This document shows positions 16,867 through 28,269 of a stretch of 64,000 nucleotides of DNA, in pieces. Both the position numbers and the translations under genes were made by a program. The notes under the pieces were generated by a model. That model saw only the letters and a list, made by a program, of their open reading frames with translations. It was not told where the DNA came from and ran no database searches. The stretch spans positions 1-64,000 of the forward strand of contig NZ_BPQX01000051.1 of NCBI RefSeq assembly GCF_022179525.1. The letters are read 5' to 3'. Source of the DNA: Methylobacterium persicinum. Lineage in GTDB: Bacteria > Pseudomonadota > Alphaproteobacteria > Rhizobiales > Beijerinckiaceae. Each line of letters begins with the position of its first letter. Within the stretch, counting starts at the first letter, position 1.

Positions 16867-19800
16867 TCAGATCGCCTTCCGGGCGGACTGGGGGTTCATG
16901 GCCGTGGGCGTGGGCGCGCCGAGGAGGCTGACGGGGCCCTGTCCGGCATCGGCCGTCACCGGAGGCTCGTTCACGGCGGGATCCAGCCGCCGGGGCTTGA
17001 ACGAGGCGGCGAGGCTCTTGGCGCGGGCGAGGTCAGGGGCGCTCAGCTTCGTCGCGACATCGTCACGCTTCTTGCCGGCATCCTCGTCGCCCTGGGCGGC
17101 GGCGGCGGCGAACCACGCATAGGACTGGACCAGATCCTGCGTCAGACCCATGCCCCGGGCGTAGAGCACCGCGATGTTGTACTGGCTGTCGCGCACCCCG
17201 TGCTCGGCCCCTTGCCGGAACCAGGACGCCGCCGACGCGAAGTCGGGCTTGCCACCGGCAGCGGGGTTCTCGGCGTAGATCACCCCGAGATTGTGCATGG
17301 CGCGGGCATGGCCCTGCTCCGCCGCGCGGCCGTACCAGAGCTTGGCCTGGGCGAGGTCGCGGCCGATGCCCGAACCCTTCTCGTAGTGAGCGCCAAGCTT
17401 GTACTGGGCCGGGGCGTAGCCGACATTCGCGAGCTTCTCGAACAATTTGGCGGCGGCGGCGAGGTCCCGGGGCATGCCCCGTCCATCCGCCTCGCGCATC
17501 GCCAAGTCCCACACGGCGCTACCGTCTCCGGCGAGGGCCGCCTGCTTCACCTTGGCGAGGCTGGGGGGAACGTTGCCGAGATCGCCGGCAAGGCCGGCCA
17601 TGTTCGGGACCTGCGGAATGGCCGGCTTCGCCTGGGCGGCCGGGGCCTCCTGAGGCCGCGGCGAGCCGATGGCCTGGGTGGTCACCGGGTCGCCGGCAGC
17701 GACCGCTGCGGCCTGCTCAGGCGTGACGGTGGGCTTCACAGCCTCCGCGGTCTTCTGCGGCTCGCCGCCCTTCTCGCCCGACGTATTGCCGGCAGAGGGA
17801 GCGAGCTGGGGCGCGCGTCCGGTGTCGTCGCTGGGGTGAAGGCCTATCGCCTGGAGGGCGCCGAGCGTCAGGACGATGGCGGCGAGGCCGAGGAGCAAAG
17901 GCTTGCGGTGCTGATCGATCTCCGAACGCAGTCGGCTCATGCGCCCAGCCGACACAACCGGCGCAGCGGTGGTGGGACGGCTGCGCGGCCCCCTGTCGTT
18001 GGGCATCTCCGAGGCGAGTTCGGCCTGAGCGGCCTGAGCCGCCCGGCGCGCCGCCGCGATGAAGCTCGTCTTGATGTCGCTGTCGCCCGAAGAAGTCTTA
18101 GCGGCCTTGTCGGCGACCACGGGCTTGGCGGCGGCTTCGCGCTTGTCGGCAACGGTCACGGCCGCCCGACCCGGCCGGGGCATGCCCGGCTCGAGGAGAA
18201 TGTCGGTAGGGGATACCGTGGGAGCCACCTCGGCGGCATCGGGGAGGGACGGGCGACGGATGGCGCGGGCCGCCTCGGCGCTCGTCGTGGTCATGAGCCG
18301 CTCGTCGAGGGACGGCACCCGCAGCGCCGGGGGCGCATCCACCGCGCCGAGGCGGGTGACGAGGCGGTCCAGGGCGGATTGCACGCCTTCGAGTGTCGCG
18401 CTCAGCCGCTCGTCCGATGCGATCTGGCGGGCCTGCATGTCGGCGAGGCTCGCCCGAAGCAGGCCGAACTCGCTATGATCCGGGTTGACGCTCGCGACCT
18501 TCAGGGTTTCGGCGACGGCGGTGCGCGCCGCGCGCTCGATGGCAGCATCGCCCGGCGACCCGTCACGGAGCGCTTCGACCTGATGCATCAGGTCGTTCAT
18601 CGTCCGCTCCAGGCTCGACAGGGCGGGGTCGAGGGAGCGTGGCGCCTCGATCTTGTCGACCAGGGTGAGAACCTGCTTCTCCAGGGCGTCGAGCCCCTCG
18701 GGGCCGGCACGCTCGCCCACCCGGTCCACCTTCTCGGCCAGGCTGTGCAGCATCGCCCGGATCGAGGTCATGTCGGGATCCGCCGCCGGGGCCGCCGCCG
18801 GGGGCACCACCGCACGCTTGGCGCCGGCATCGAGGTCGGCCCGGGCCTGCAGGCTGTCCATCTTCTCGACGAGGGCGTCGATATCGCCGGCCAGTCCGAC
18901 CGGACGGGCGCCGCGTGTGGCGGGGCGACCGGCAGGCGCCGTCTCCTCGACGGCCGGGATCTTCGCGATCCGTTCGCCCAGTTCCTGAACACGGGCATTC
19001 AGCGCGCCGAGACGCTCGGGCGCCGCGAGCCCGGCTGCGGCACCGCGTAGGTCGGCAAGGTCGGCGGACAGGGCATCGAGGATCGGCTTGTCGGTCGACT
19101 CGTCGTCGAAGGCGATCGCCATGTCGAGGCGCTTGGAAAACTTCCGGATGCCGGCCGCGACCTCATCATGGGCCGGCGCGCCAGCCGGGAGATCGAGCTC
19201 ACCGAGGCGGGTACGGATCACCGCGAGGGGCAGCGCGAGGGCCGGCACCTCGGCGCCGGACCGCGCCCGGTCGATGCTGGCGGCCAGGGAATCGAGGGCG
19301 TTCTCGAGCGACGTGACGTCGTCGACGGTCGGCAGCGGCGCAATGGTCTCGCGCACCCGGGTCGCCTCGCGCTGGAGTTCTTCGATCACGTAGGTGGGCA
19401 GGGCACCCGCCGGACGGGACTGACCGGCCGAGGCTTCCGCATGGTCGCCCCCGAGGCGCCGGGCGAGGTCGCGATGCATCGTCGCCACCGTCGCCGCGGG
19501 CTGGGCCTGATCCGACAATTCGCGCTGGCGCTGGCGAATCGCCTGCACCGCCTCGCGCATCTCCGCGGCGGCCTTGCCACGCTTGGCTGCAGGCTTCGCA
19601 TCCGCCATCTCATCGCCGAGTTCGGCGACCCGGCGCTCGATGTCGTCGAGGCGTTCCGCCACCTCGTGAACCGGGTTTACCTGGATGGCCGTGTCCGGGC
19701 CGTACTGGCGCTTCTTGTCCGCTTGAGTTGCGGCACGTTGCTCGGCCTCGAGGGACCGGTCGAGACCGTCGAGTCGGGTTCTCAAGGCGCTGATCCCGTC

Positions 19801-20013
19801 CGATCCGGTGGCGGGCTCCGCCCCATCGATTGTCGTTTCCGGCGCTGCCCGCAGGCCGCCGTGCTTTGCCAGGGAGACCGGCATCTGATGCTGGGGCACG
19901 ACAGAGGCGATCCACGCCTCCAGGGGAACGCCGACGCGGCTCGCGACATCGCGGGCGGCTTCGATCACCTCAGGATCGAAACTATCGAATTGCGAGGTCG
20001 CGATACGGTTCAT
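16867..20013 (-). CDS. PodJ-like polarity/localization protein with Sel1 repeats
   Basis: A 1048-aa protein. Residues about 1-690 are cytoplasmic and rich in Ala/Arg/Glu heptads (coiled coil; for example ERLDDIERRVAELGDEMADA). One membrane segment lies near 701-722 (PLLLGLAAIVLTLGALQAIG). The periplasmic part has a Pro/Ala linker and three or four Sel1/TPR-like repeats at about 830-990 (YAPAQYKLGAHYEKGSGIGR, ARAMHNLGVIYAEN, RDSQYNIAVLYARGMGL). This is the layout of PodJ, the polar organiser of Caulobacter and Rhizobiales. The peptidoglycan-binding C-terminus of Caulobacter PodJ is not evident. It sits alone, with a CtrA-like motif upstream. Confidence 0.82.
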   Translation of the reverse strand: MNRIATSQFDSFDPEVIEAARDVASRVGVPLEAWIASVVPQHQMPVSLAKHGGLRAAPETTIDGAEPATGSDGISALRTRLDGLDRSLEAEQRAATQADKKRQYGPDTAIQVNPVHEVAERLDDIERRVAELGDEMADAKPAAKRGKAAAEMREAVQAIRQRQRELSDQAQPAATVATMHRDLARRLGGDHAEASAGQSRPAGALPTYVIEELQREATRVRETIAPLPTVDDVTSLENALDSLAASIDRARSGAEVPALALPLAVIRTRLGELDLPAGAPAHDEVAAGIRKFSKRLDMAIAFDDESTDKPILDALSADLADLRGAAAGLAAPERLGALNARVQELGERIAKIPAVEETAPAGRPATRGARPVGLAGDIDALVEKMDSLQARADLDAGAKRAVVPPAAAPAADPDMTSIRAMLHSLAEKVDRVGERAGPEGLDALEKQVLTLVDKIEAPRSLDPALSSLERTMNDLMHQVEALRDGSPGDAAIERAARTAVAETLKVASVNPDHSEFGLLRASLADMQARQIASDERLSATLEGVQSALDRLVTRLGAVDAPPALRVPSLDERLMTTTSAEAARAIRRPSLPDAAEVAPTVSPTDILLEPGMPRPGRAAVTVADKREAAAKPVVADKAAKTSSGDSDIKTSFIAAARRAAQAAQAELASEMPNDRGPRSRPTTAAPVVSAGRMSRLRSEIDQHRKPLLLGLAAIVLTLGALQAIGLHPSDDTGRAPQLAPSAGNTSGEKGGEPQKTAEAVKPTVTPEQAAAVAAGDPVTTQAIGSPRPQEAPAAQAKPAIPQVPNMAGLAGDLGNVPPSLAKVKQAALAGDGSAVWDLAMREADGRGMPRDLAAAAKLFEKLANVGYAPAQYKLGAHYEKGSGIGRDLAQAKLWYGRAAEQGHARAMHNLGVIYAENPAAGGKPDFASAASWFRQGAEHGVRDSQYNIAVLYARGMGLTQDLVQSYAWFAAAAAQGDEDAGKKRDDVATKLSAPDLARAKSLAASFKPRRLDPAVNEPPVTADAGQGPVSLLGAPTPTAMNPQSARKAI

Positions 20014-20393
20014 AGTCGGCCTGTCGTCGTGGCGATCAGTGCGGCGTCCCTGGCAGTGCTGGCCGGGAGTTTACCCCCGGGGCCGCAACCTGTGGGCCGC
20101 TTCAATCCAACCATTAAATTTGTTGGTAAACATCGGGTTAAGGAGTCCAGGCGAAGCCGCACGGCCGCATTAATTGAGCACTTTGCAACTCAAAATTGCT
20201 GATCCGAACCGGGGCGCCGACGAACCCTCGATTGTGTTGATATTCAAGAACTTACACCCTGCGACGTCCTGGCGTTGTCTGTTAGCCGGGAAAACGCGTC
20301 ATCGTTGCTGCAGGCCGCCCGGAGCGTTTAACACTCGCTGCGCGAAGGCCGCCCGGCGATGGCCGCGCGAATCGTAAGGTGGGGAAATATCGA
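20014..20393. other. Divergent intergenic region, no gene seen
   Basis: 380 bp between the PodJ-like gene (minus) and acyl-CoA dehydrogenase (plus). An AT-rich block at 20100-20260 should hold both promoters. A TAAA-N7-TTAA element is listed separately. AAGGTGGGG at 20376-20384 is the ribosome site that fixes the dehydrogenase start at 20394. No coding potential of its own. Confidence 0.5.
20127..20141 (-). promoter_or_regulatory. CtrA-like site upstream of the PodJ-like gene
   Basis: On the minus strand this reads TTAA-N7-TTTA, one mismatch from the CtrA consensus TTAA-N7-TTAA, about 115-130 bp before the PodJ-like start codon. CtrA control of polarity genes is established in Caulobacter; here it is only a motif match. 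Confidence 0.3.
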
Positions 20394-22181
20394 ATGCCGC
20401 ATTACCGCGCCCCGGTCGACGACACCCTGTTCCTCCTGAACAACGTGTTGGGGCTTCAAAGCCGGTCCAACCTCAGCGGTTTCAGTGACGCGACGCCGGA
20501 CGTGGTCGAAGCCGTCCTGAGGGAAGGCGGCAAGCTCGCCGACGAGATCCTCGCCCCCATCAATCTGGCGGGCGATCGGGAGGGGTGCGTCCGCCATCCC
20601 GACGGGACGGTGACCACCCCGCCGGGCTTCAAGGCTGCCTACGACGCCTATGCGGGCGGCGGGTGGATGGGCCTGTCCGTGCCGGAGGAATATGGCGGCC
20701 AGGGCCTCCCCCAGGTCCTCAACACGGCGATCCAGGAATTCGCCTCGGGCGCCAACCTCGCGCTCGGCATGTATCCCGGCCTGACCCAGGGCGCGATCGC
20801 GGCCCTGCTCGTCCACGGCACGGCGGAGCAGAAGACCCGCTACGTCCCGAAGATGGTCGATGGGACCTGGACCGGGACGATGAACCTGACGGAGCCCCAT
20901 TGCGGCACGGATCTCGGCCTGCTGCGCACCAAGGCGGTGCCGAATGGCGACGGCTCCTATGCCATCTCGGGCACGAAGATCTTCATCTCGGCCGGAGAGC
21001 ACGACCTTGCCGAGAACATCATCCACCTCGTCCTCGCCCGCATCGAAGGCGCCCCGGCTGGGACGAAGGGGATCTCCCTGTTCCTCGTCCCCAAGGTCAC
21101 CGTGAACGAGGACGGTTCGCTCGGGGGGCGCAACGGCGTGTCCTGCGGCTCCATCGAGCACAAGATGGGAATTCACGGCAACGCCACTTGCGTGATGAAC
21201 TACGACGGCGCCACCGGCTGGCTCGTGGGCGAGGCCAACCGCGGGCTCAACGCCATGTTCGTGATGATGAACGAGGCGCGGCTGGCGGTGGGGGTCCAGG
21301 GCCTCGGCCAGTCCGAGGTCGCCTATCAGAACGCCGTCGCCTACGCGAAGGACCGGCTGCAGGGCCGGGCCCTCACGGGCGCAAAGGCCCCCGAGCGGCC
21401 GGCGGATCCGATCATCGTCCACCCGGACATCCGCCGCACCCTAATGCAGATCCGTGCCTTCAACGAGGGTGCTAGGGCTTTGGTGCTGTGGACGGCCCTC
21501 CAGGCCGACATCCTCCATCGCTCCGAGGATCCCAAGGAGCGTCAGGCGGCCGACGACCACATGGGCCTGATGACGCCCGTGGTGAAGGGTGTCCTGACGG
21601 ACCGGGGCTTCGCCAACGCAGTGGAGGCGCAGCAGGTGTTCGGCGGCCACGGCTACGTGGAGGAATGGGGCATGTCGCAATTCGTCCGCGACGCTCGCAT
21701 CGCCATGATCTACGAGGGCGCCAACGGGATCCAGGCCATGGACCTGATCGGCCGGAAGCTGCCCAAGGATGGCGGCCGGGCGATGATGGGCTTCCTCGGC
21801 GAGGTTCAGGCCTTCCTGAAGGAAGCCGGCGAGGACGAGGCCATGGCCCCGTTCACCAAACCTCTTCAGGCGTCCATCGGCGATCTCCAGCAGGCCACGA
21901 TGTGGCTGATGCAGAACGCCATGGGCAACCCCGACAACGCGGGTGCGGCGGCCACGGACTACATGCACCTGCTGGGGCTTGTCGCCCTCGGCTATATGTG
22001 GTGCCGCATCGCCAAGGCCGCCCTCGCGAAGAAGGCCGAGGGCGATGCCGCCCGCTGGGACGCGAAGCTCGTCACCGGCCGGTTCTTCATGGAGCGGTCC
22101 CTGCCGGAAACGGCTCTGCGCCTCACCCGGATCAAGGCCGGCGGGCAGACGACGATGGCCCTGGAGGCCGAGGTGTTCTGA
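20394..22181 (+). CDS. Acyl-CoA dehydrogenase, long (DmdC/AcdA-like) type
   Basis: A 595-aa FAD-dependent acyl-CoA dehydrogenase, longer than the classic 380-aa enzymes because of an extra C-terminal helical domain of about 130 residues. Seen: [49 protein letters not shown] and the base-bearing [17 protein letters not shown] with Glu near 440. The architecture matches the group containing 3-methylmercaptopropionyl-CoA dehydrogenase, but many family members are plain fatty acyl-CoA enzymes, so the substrate is open. Start at ATG 20394 with AAGGTGGGG upstream. Convergent with metY. Confidence 0.92.
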   Translation: MPHYRAPVDDTLFLLNNVLGLQSRSNLSGFSDATPDVVEAVLREGGKLADEILAPINLAGDREGCVRHPDGTVTTPPGFKAAYDAYAGGGWMGLSVPEEYGGQGLPQVLNTAIQEFASGANLALGMYPGLTQGAIAALLVHGTAEQKTRYVPKMVDGTWTGTMNLTEPHCGTDLGLLRTKAVPNGDGSYAISGTKIFISAGEHDLAENIIHLVLARIEGAPAGTKGISLFLVPKVTVNEDGSLGGRNGVSCGSIEHKMGIHGNATCVMNYDGATGWLVGEANRGLNAMFVMMNEARLAVGVQGLGQSEVAYQNAVAYAKDRLQGRALTGAKAPERPADPIIVHPDIRRTLMQIRAFNEGARALVLWTALQADILHRSEDPKERQAADDHMGLMTPVVKGVLTDRGFANAVEAQQVFGGHGYVEEWGMSQFVRDARIAMIYEGANGIQAMDLIGRKLPKDGGRAMMGFLGEVQAFLKEAGEDEAMAPFTKPLQASIGDLQQATMWLMQNAMGNPDNAGAAATDYMHLLGLVALGYMWCRIAKAALAKKAEGDAARWDAKLVTGRFFMERSLPETALRLTRIKAGGQTTMALEAEVF

Positions 22182-22220
22182 GCGGCCCGCGCGTCAGCCC
22201 ACCCGCCAACGGGCCGGACG

Positions 22221-23510
22221 CTACTCCCGCAGCGCCCGGTCCAGATCCTCGATGAGGTCCGCCGGATCCTCCAGGCCGATCGACAGGCGCACAACCTCAG
22301 GTCCGGCACCGGCGGCGGTCTTCTGCGCGTCGGTGAGCTGGCGGTGGGTAGTCGAGGCAGGGTGGATGATCAGCGAGCGGGTATCGCCGATATTGGCGAG
22401 GTGGGAGAACAGCTCGAGGTTCGAGACGAGTTTCACCCCCGCTTCGTAGCCGCCCCTCAGGCCGAAGGTGAACACCGCGCCGGCCCCGAGCGGCGTGTAG
22501 CGCTTGGCGAGGGCGTAGTACCGATCGCTCTCCAGGCCCGGATAGCTGACCCACTCCACGGCCGGGTGCTTCGACAGGAAGCTCGCGACGGTGAGGGCGT
22601 TGTCGGAGTGGCGCTGCATCCGCAGGGGCAGGGTCTCGATCCCGTTCAGGATGAGGAAGGCGTTGAACGGCGACAGAGCGGGCCCGAGATCGCGCAGGCC
22701 GAGGACCCGACAGGCGATGGCGAAGCCGAAATTACCGAAGGTCTCGGCGAGGACCATCCCGGCATATTCCGGGCGGGGCTGGCTCATCATTGGATAGCGT
22801 GCGTCCCCCGCCCACTGGAACGTGCCGCCATCGACGATCAGGCCGCCGATGGAGTTTCCGTGGCCGCCGAGGAACTTGGTCGCGGAGTGCACCACGATGT
22901 CCGCCCCATGCTCGAACGGGCGGATCAGGTACGGCGTCGCCATCGTGTTATCGACGATGAGCGGGATGTTGTGCCTCCGCGCGATCTGCGACAGCGCGGC
23001 GATATCGGTGATGACGCCCCCGGGATTGGCGATGGATTCGCAGAAGATCGCTTTGGTACGCGGGGTGATCGCCGCTTCGAACGAGGCCGGATCGTCCGTA
23101 TCTGCCCAGACCACCGACCAGCCGAAGTTCCGGTACGAGTGGTTGAACTGGTTGATCGACCCGCCATACAGTTTGTTCGCCGCCACGAACTCGTCGCCGG
23201 GTTGCATGAGCGCGTGCATGGTCAGGAATTCGGCCGCGTGGCCCGAGGCGACGGCCAACGCCGCCGTCCCGCCTTCGAGGGCCGCGATCCGCTCCTCCAG
23301 CACCGCGTTGGTGGGGTTCGTGATCCGCGTATAGATGTTGCCGAAGGCCTGGAGCCCGAAGAGCGACGCGGCATGGTCCACGTCGTCGAACACGAAGCTC
23401 GTGGTCTGGTAGATCGGCGTGGCGCGGGCGCCCGTCGCCGCGTCGGGGGCGGCGCCCGCATGGATCGCCAGGGTGTTGAAGCCGGGAAGCCGGTCGGTCA
23501 TCGCGCTCAC
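22221..23510 (-). CDS. metY: O-acetylhomoserine sulfhydrylase (MetY)
   Basis: A 429-aa PLP enzyme of the Cys/Met metabolism class that makes homocysteine from O-acetylhomoserine and sulfide. PLP lysine near 211 in VVHSATKFLGGHGNSIGG; cofactor and substrate motifs TPIYQTTSFVFDD, YTRITNPTNAVLEERIAALE and SGHAAEFLTMHALM. Length and the GHGNSIGG loop favour MetY over cystathionine synthase. A GTG at 23510 has GGAG just upstream; ATG 23501 is the alternative. It is followed by the acyl-CoA dehydrogenase on the opposite strand, 39 bp away. Confidence 0.94.
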   Translation of the reverse strand: MSAMTDRLPGFNTLAIHAGAAPDAATGARATPIYQTTSFVFDDVDHAASLFGLQAFGNIYTRITNPTNAVLEERIAALEGGTAALAVASGHAAEFLTMHALMQPGDEFVAANKLYGGSINQFNHSYRNFGWSVVWADTDDPASFEAAITPRTKAIFCESIANPGGVITDIAALSQIARRHNIPLIVDNTMATPYLIRPFEHGADIVVHSATKFLGGHGNSIGGLIVDGGTFQWAGDARYPMMSQPRPEYAGMVLAETFGNFGFAIACRVLGLRDLGPALSPFNAFLILNGIETLPLRMQRHSDNALTVASFLSKHPAVEWVSYPGLESDRYYALAKRYTPLGAGAVFTFGLRGGYEAGVKLVSNLELFSHLANIGDTRSLIIHPASTTHRQLTDAQKTAAGAGPEVVRLSIGLEDPADLIEDLDRALRE

Positions 23511-23541
23511 AAGTCTCCGCGGGCCGTCAGTCCCTCAGCCT

Positions 23542-24198
23542 CTACGCCCCCTCGGATGGGAGGCGCAAGGCGCCCCCGCCGGCCACCTTACGGTAGACGA
23601 GGACGAGATTGTTGGCGGGCATCGCCACGCGCTCCGTCAACGCCAAGCCTCTCGACACCGCGAGACGACCGACCTCCTCCACCTGCCGAAGGCCCCAGCG
23701 GGGATCCCGGGAGCGCAGATCGGCATCGAACGCCTCGTTGCTTAAGGCCGTCGGCACCCCCTCCTCCCGGAATGGGCCGTAGAGAACGAGGGGAGCCTCC
23801 GGGGGAAGGAGACGCGCCGCCCCCGCCATCAACCCTTCGGTGGCTACCCACGGAGCAATATGGATCATGTTGATGCAGACGATCGCATCCGCTCGAACGG
23901 GAGGCCATGCGCCGGAGGACACATCGAGCGACAACGGATCGCGCAGGTTCGGCAATGCGGCCTCGCGGCCATGGGCGTGGATGCTGCGCAGAGCCGCCGG
24001 CTCCGGATCGCTCGGCTGCCAGGTCAGCCTTGGCAAGGCCCGGGCGAAATGGACGGCATGCTCGCCGGAGCCGCTCGCAATCTCCAAAACTGTTCCGGTC
24101 TTGGGTAACACCCGCAGGAGCACGCCCAGGATCGCGTCCCGGTTGCGGGCGACGGCGGGAGCCGTCAGGGCGTCGCCTTGGGATGTCCAGCTGAGCAT
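23542..24198 (-). CDS. DUF938 class I SAM-dependent methyltransferase
   Basis: A 218-aa protein. SAM motif I is [20 protein letters not shown], then [14 protein letters not shown] (motif II) and [35 protein letters not shown] is a DUF938 hallmark. The substrate is unknown. The ATG at 24198 starts the conserved [20 protein letters not shown]; an in-frame extension to 24300 is not domain-like. Transcribed toward metY with 31 bp between them, so the two may be co-transcribed. Confidence 0.86.
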   Translation of the reverse strand: MLSWTSQGDALTAPAVARNRDAILGVLLRVLPKTGTVLEIASGSGEHAVHFARALPRLTWQPSDPEPAALRSIHAHGREAALPNLRDPLSLDVSSGAWPPVRADAIVCINMIHIAPWVATEGLMAGAARLLPPEAPLVLYGPFREEGVPTALSNEAFDADLRSRDPRWGLRQVEEVGRLAVSRGLALTERVAMPANNLVLVYRKVAGGGALRLPSEGA

Positions 24199-24371
24199 GG
24201 GGGCAGGTGCCTCATCCGGGTCGGACCTTCGCTGTCGCGGTGTCGTAGCACTCTCCGCAGGCCGTGTAATCCGCAGCCCGGCCGATGGCCCCGCCGGCAC
24301 CCCTCATCGGGCGCCACGACGTTCTGCGGGCCGTGATCCCCAGGTCCTCGCCTCAAATTGCGTTGCAACAG

Positions 24372-24400
24372 TTGCTGTGGCGACGTTCAAATTTTATATA
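24372..24400 (+). promoter_or_regulatory. Sigma-70-like promoter of the collagen-like gene
   Basis: TTGCTG, 17 bp, TATATA, ending about 30 bp before the ATG at 24431. It lies in the most AT-rich stretch of the region and predicts a very short leader. Confidence 0.6.
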
Positions 24401-24430
24401 AATTCTGATCTTTCTGTTCAGGGTTCACGA

Positions 24431-25159
24431 ATGATTGCGTGTAGGCTTGTTCGATTGCTACCCTGTATCAGTATAGCAACCGTGGGCCTTGTTGCGCCCG
24501 CTCTGGCGCGGATCAAGGTCGAGGCCGCTCGGATCACGGGTGGAGAGCTGTGGATCCTGGGCTCCACCGACGAGCCAGAGGCCGAAATTACTCTCGACGG
24601 CAAGTTCCCGACCAAGGCGGACAAGCGCGGCAACTTCGAGCTTCGCGTCGTCTACCATCCGGCGACGTGCATCGCGACCCTGCGCTCGGCGCAGGAAGAG
24701 CGCAGCGTGGTCGTGGGCGAGTGCGGGCAGATGGGCCCCCCCGGACCGCCGGGAGCGCCCGGCCTGCCCGGCGAGCGCGGACCGGCGGGCGCACAGGGCG
24801 AACCGGGCCCGGTCGGGCTGCAGGGAATGTCGGGTGCGCAGGGTCTGCCCGGCCCGTCCGGTCACGCCGGCCCACCGGGTCCGGCTGGGATGCCGGGGCC
24901 GATGGGTTCGCCCGGTCCGGCTGGACCGCCCGGCCCCCCCGGTCCTCCGGGCCGCGAGGGTCCCCGGGGACCGGCCGGCCCCTCCGGTCCCGTGGCGAAA
25001 GCGGTCGTTCCTCCCAAGGCGGCCCTTGCACCCAAGGCCATCGCGCCGAAAGTGCCGGCGAGGGCCGAGCCGTCACGCCGGCCCGAGCCCGCGGAAGCGG
25101 GGCCGGAGGGCGACCTTGAACCCACCACGGGCGGCCCGATCCCACAGGACCGAAACTGA
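24431..25159 (+). CDS. Secreted collagen-like Gly-X-Y repeat protein
   Basis: A 242-aa protein. Signal peptide [20 protein letters not shown], cleaved after ALA. Residues about 28-98 form a small beta-rich domain ([20 protein letters not shown], then [16 protein letters not shown] with two Cys in the domain). Residues about 100-187 are uninterrupted Gly-X-Y triplets, Pro rich ([20 protein letters not shown]), roughly 29 triplets. The tail is Lys/Ala/Pro rich. Triple-helical trimers on the surface or in the periplasm are likely. In-frame sequence upstream of 24431 lies on the promoter and is not coding. A second, shorter collagen-like protein is at 46982. Confidence 0.88.
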   Translation: MIACRLVRLLPCISIATVGLVAPALARIKVEAARITGGELWILGSTDEPEAEITLDGKFPTKADKRGNFELRVVYHPATCIATLRSAQEERSVVVGECGQMGPPGPPGAPGLPGERGPAGAQGEPGPVGLQGMSGAQGLPGPSGHAGPPGPAGMPGPMGSPGPAGPPGPPGPPGREGPRGPAGPSGPVAKAVVPPKAALAPKAIAPKVPARAEPSRRPEPAEAGPEGDLEPTTGGPIPQDRN

Positions 25160-25239
25160 CGGGACACCGGTGGCGGATCGCTGCAACGCAGTGCGCCCGC
25201 CGCCGCGGTGCTGATTGATCAACTATCGTTCTGGATCTG

Positions 25240-25315
<76 letters not shown>

Positions 25316-25346
25316 GCGTCCCCGTCGAGCGGGGCCGGCGGCCACC

Positions 25347-25375
25347 GCAATAGGGGAGCGGATGGGGAGGGTCAA
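25347..25375 (-). promoter_or_regulatory. Promoter of tRNA-Lys
   Basis: On the minus strand TTGACC, 17 bp, TATTGC. The -35 box overlaps the last codons of cmk, and the -10 lies 31 bp upstream of the tRNA. Confidence 0.65.
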
Positions 25376-26010
25376 CCGATCGTGGCGCGGGCGCGCTCGA
25401 TGATCGCCCGGGCCTCGTCGAAGGCGGCGGCGGCGTCGAGTTCCGTCGTGTCGAGGCGAACCGCGTCGTCGGCCATGCGCAGGGGCGCTGCACTGCGGGA
25501 GGAATCCCGGGCGTCGCGGGCCTCGATATCGGCGAGGATGCCTTCGAGGCTGGCGGCCTCGCCGCGGCCGGCGAGTTCCCGGTGCCGGCGGCGGGCCCGC
25601 TCCAGGGACGAGGCGGTGATGAACAGCTTCACGCTCGCCGCGGGGCAGACGACGGTGCCGATATCGCGCCCGTCCAGGACGGCGCCTGCCGGGTCGGCGG
25701 CGAACCGGCGCTGCCACGCGAGCAGCGCGGCCCGCACCTCCGGCACGGCCGAAATCTGCGAGGCCGCCTCGCCCATCGCCCGGTCGCGCAGGCGGGTATC
25801 GGTGAGACTGCCGGCGTCGAGGGTCTCTGCCGCACGGGCCGCGGCGGCCCTGTCCTCCAGGGACAACCCTGACTGGATCAAGGCGAAGGCGACCGCCCGG
25901 TAGAGAAGCCCGGTGTCGAGGTGGGGCAGGCCGTAATGGGTGGCGAGCCGCTTGGCGAGGGTTCCCTTGCCGGAGGCGGCGGGCCCGTCGATGGCGATGA
26001 CCAGGGGCAT
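25372..26010 (-). CDS. cmk: Cytidylate kinase
   Basis: A 212-aa (d)CMP kinase. P-loop IDGPAASGKGTLAKRLA at residues 5-21, HLDTGLLYRAVA for substrate binding, LDGRDIGTVVCPAASVKLFI in the middle and RDARDSSRSAAPLR near the C-terminus. It starts one base after the aroA stop codon, so aroA-cmk is a tight operon. rpsA, the usual next gene in this order, is absent; tRNA-Lys follows instead. Confidence 0.96.
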   Translation of the reverse strand: MPLVIAIDGPAASGKGTLAKRLATHYGLPHLDTGLLYRAVAFALIQSGLSLEDRAAAARAAETLDAGSLTDTRLRDRAMGEAASQISAVPEVRAALLAWQRRFAADPAGAVLDGRDIGTVVCPAASVKLFITASSLERARRRHRELAGRGEAASLEGILADIEARDARDSSRSAAPLRMADDAVRLDTTELDAAAAFDEARAIIERARATIG

Positions 26011-26011
26011 G

Positions 26012-27499
<1,488 letters not shown>

Positions 27500-27652
27500 T
27501 CATCCGCGGGCACCGATGCAACTGCGCAGGGAATACGTGACCTCCCGCAAACGCTCGCGAATTGCCCGGCGGACCACCTCGATTGACAGGGGCTGCGACC
27601 GCGACTAACCGGGCGCCTCCCCACAAAGTGTCTCGACGACGAGGTGTCCCCC

Positions 27653-28033
27653 GTGGCCCGACCGGAACTCGGCCTGAAACGCCAGTGCATGAGCTGCGGC
27701 GCGAAGTTTTACGACCTCGCCCGCGATCCCGCAGTCTGCCCGAAATGCGGCGCGGTCTATCAGGCGGTCGCCAGCCGCGCGGCGCCCCCGGCGCTCTCGC
27801 GCAGCACCGACGACGACGAGGACGAGACGGACGAGAAGGGGCCGGAGCTGGTCTCCCTCGATGAAGTCGAGGCCGACGAGGCCGAGGCCGATCCGACGCC
27901 CGACGACGATGCGACCGACGACAGCGATTCCTCGGGCGACGACGACGACACCTTCCTGGAGGAAGAGGATGCCGGCGACGACGACGTGGCCGACCTGATC
28001 GACGGCGATATCGAAAACGACGAAGAGAGCTGA
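27653..28033 (+). CDS. TIGR02300 family zinc-ribbon/acidic-tail protein
   Basis: A 126-aa protein. N-terminal ELGLKRQCMSCGAKFYDL and AVCPKCGAVY form a four-Cys zinc ribbon. The last 70 residues are extremely acidic (for example TDDDEDETDEKG and DDSDSSGDDDDTFLEEED). The family is restricted to alphaproteobacteria and has no known function; a nucleic-acid or RNAP-mimic role has been imagined but I know of no proof. GTG 27653 has GAGGTG upstream; GTG 27644 is an alternative. Divergent from aroA, as is common in Rhizobiales. Confidence 0.9.
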   Translation: MARPELGLKRQCMSCGAKFYDLARDPAVCPKCGAVYQAVASRAAPPALSRSTDDDEDETDEKGPELVSLDEVEADEAEADPTPDDDATDDSDSSGDDDDTFLEEEDAGDDDVADLIDGDIENDEES

Positions 28034-28063
28034 GCCCCCCGCGATAAAGTCGCAAAAAGGGGC

Positions 28064-28092
28064 TTGAGTCCGGCCGGTAGGGCGCTTATAGA
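28064..28092 (+). promoter_or_regulatory. Promoter of tRNA-Ala
   Basis: TTGAGT, 17 bp, TATAGA, ending 66 bp before the tRNA 5' end and starting 30 bp after the TIGR02300 stop codon. Confidence 0.65.
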
Positions 28093-28158
28093 ACCGCCCT
28101 CGCCGGCCGCCAGCCGGAACGGCGAACCCCGCGGAACCCAACCGCGGCGGCAAATAGT

Positions 28159-28234
28159 GGGGCCTTAGCTCAGCTGGGAGAGCGCTTCCATGGCATGGAA
28201 GAGGTCATCGGTTCGATCCCGTTAGGCTCCACCA
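28159..28234 (+). tRNA. tRNA-Ala (anticodon GGC)
   Basis: 76 nt with encoded CCA. Acceptor GGGGCCT pairs with AGGCTCC, including the G3-U70 wobble pair that marks alanine tRNAs. Anticodon stem CTTCC/GGAAG, loop ATGGCAT, anticodon GGC. T arm ATCGGTTCGATCCCGT. Confidence 0.97.
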
Positions 28235-28269
28235 TTTCCCTTGTTGATCTCCGCACAGTATCTCGTCGG

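Noticed and set aside
16040-17122. Plus-strand open frame crossing the family A repeat and the DUF3429 gene
   Set aside because: Runs through a palindrome and antisense to two genes; composition is not protein-like.
17200-19050. Long plus-strand open frame (about 616 codons) opposite the PodJ-like gene
   Set aside because: Antisense to a well-supported gene; His/Arg/Gly-rich composition typical of a GC-rich shadow frame, no motif.
24588-25167. Minus-strand Gly/Pro-rich frames opposite the collagen-like gene
   Set aside because: Gly-Pro codons (GGN/CCN) are self-complementary, so the opposite strand also looks collagen-like; the plus strand has the signal peptide and promoter.
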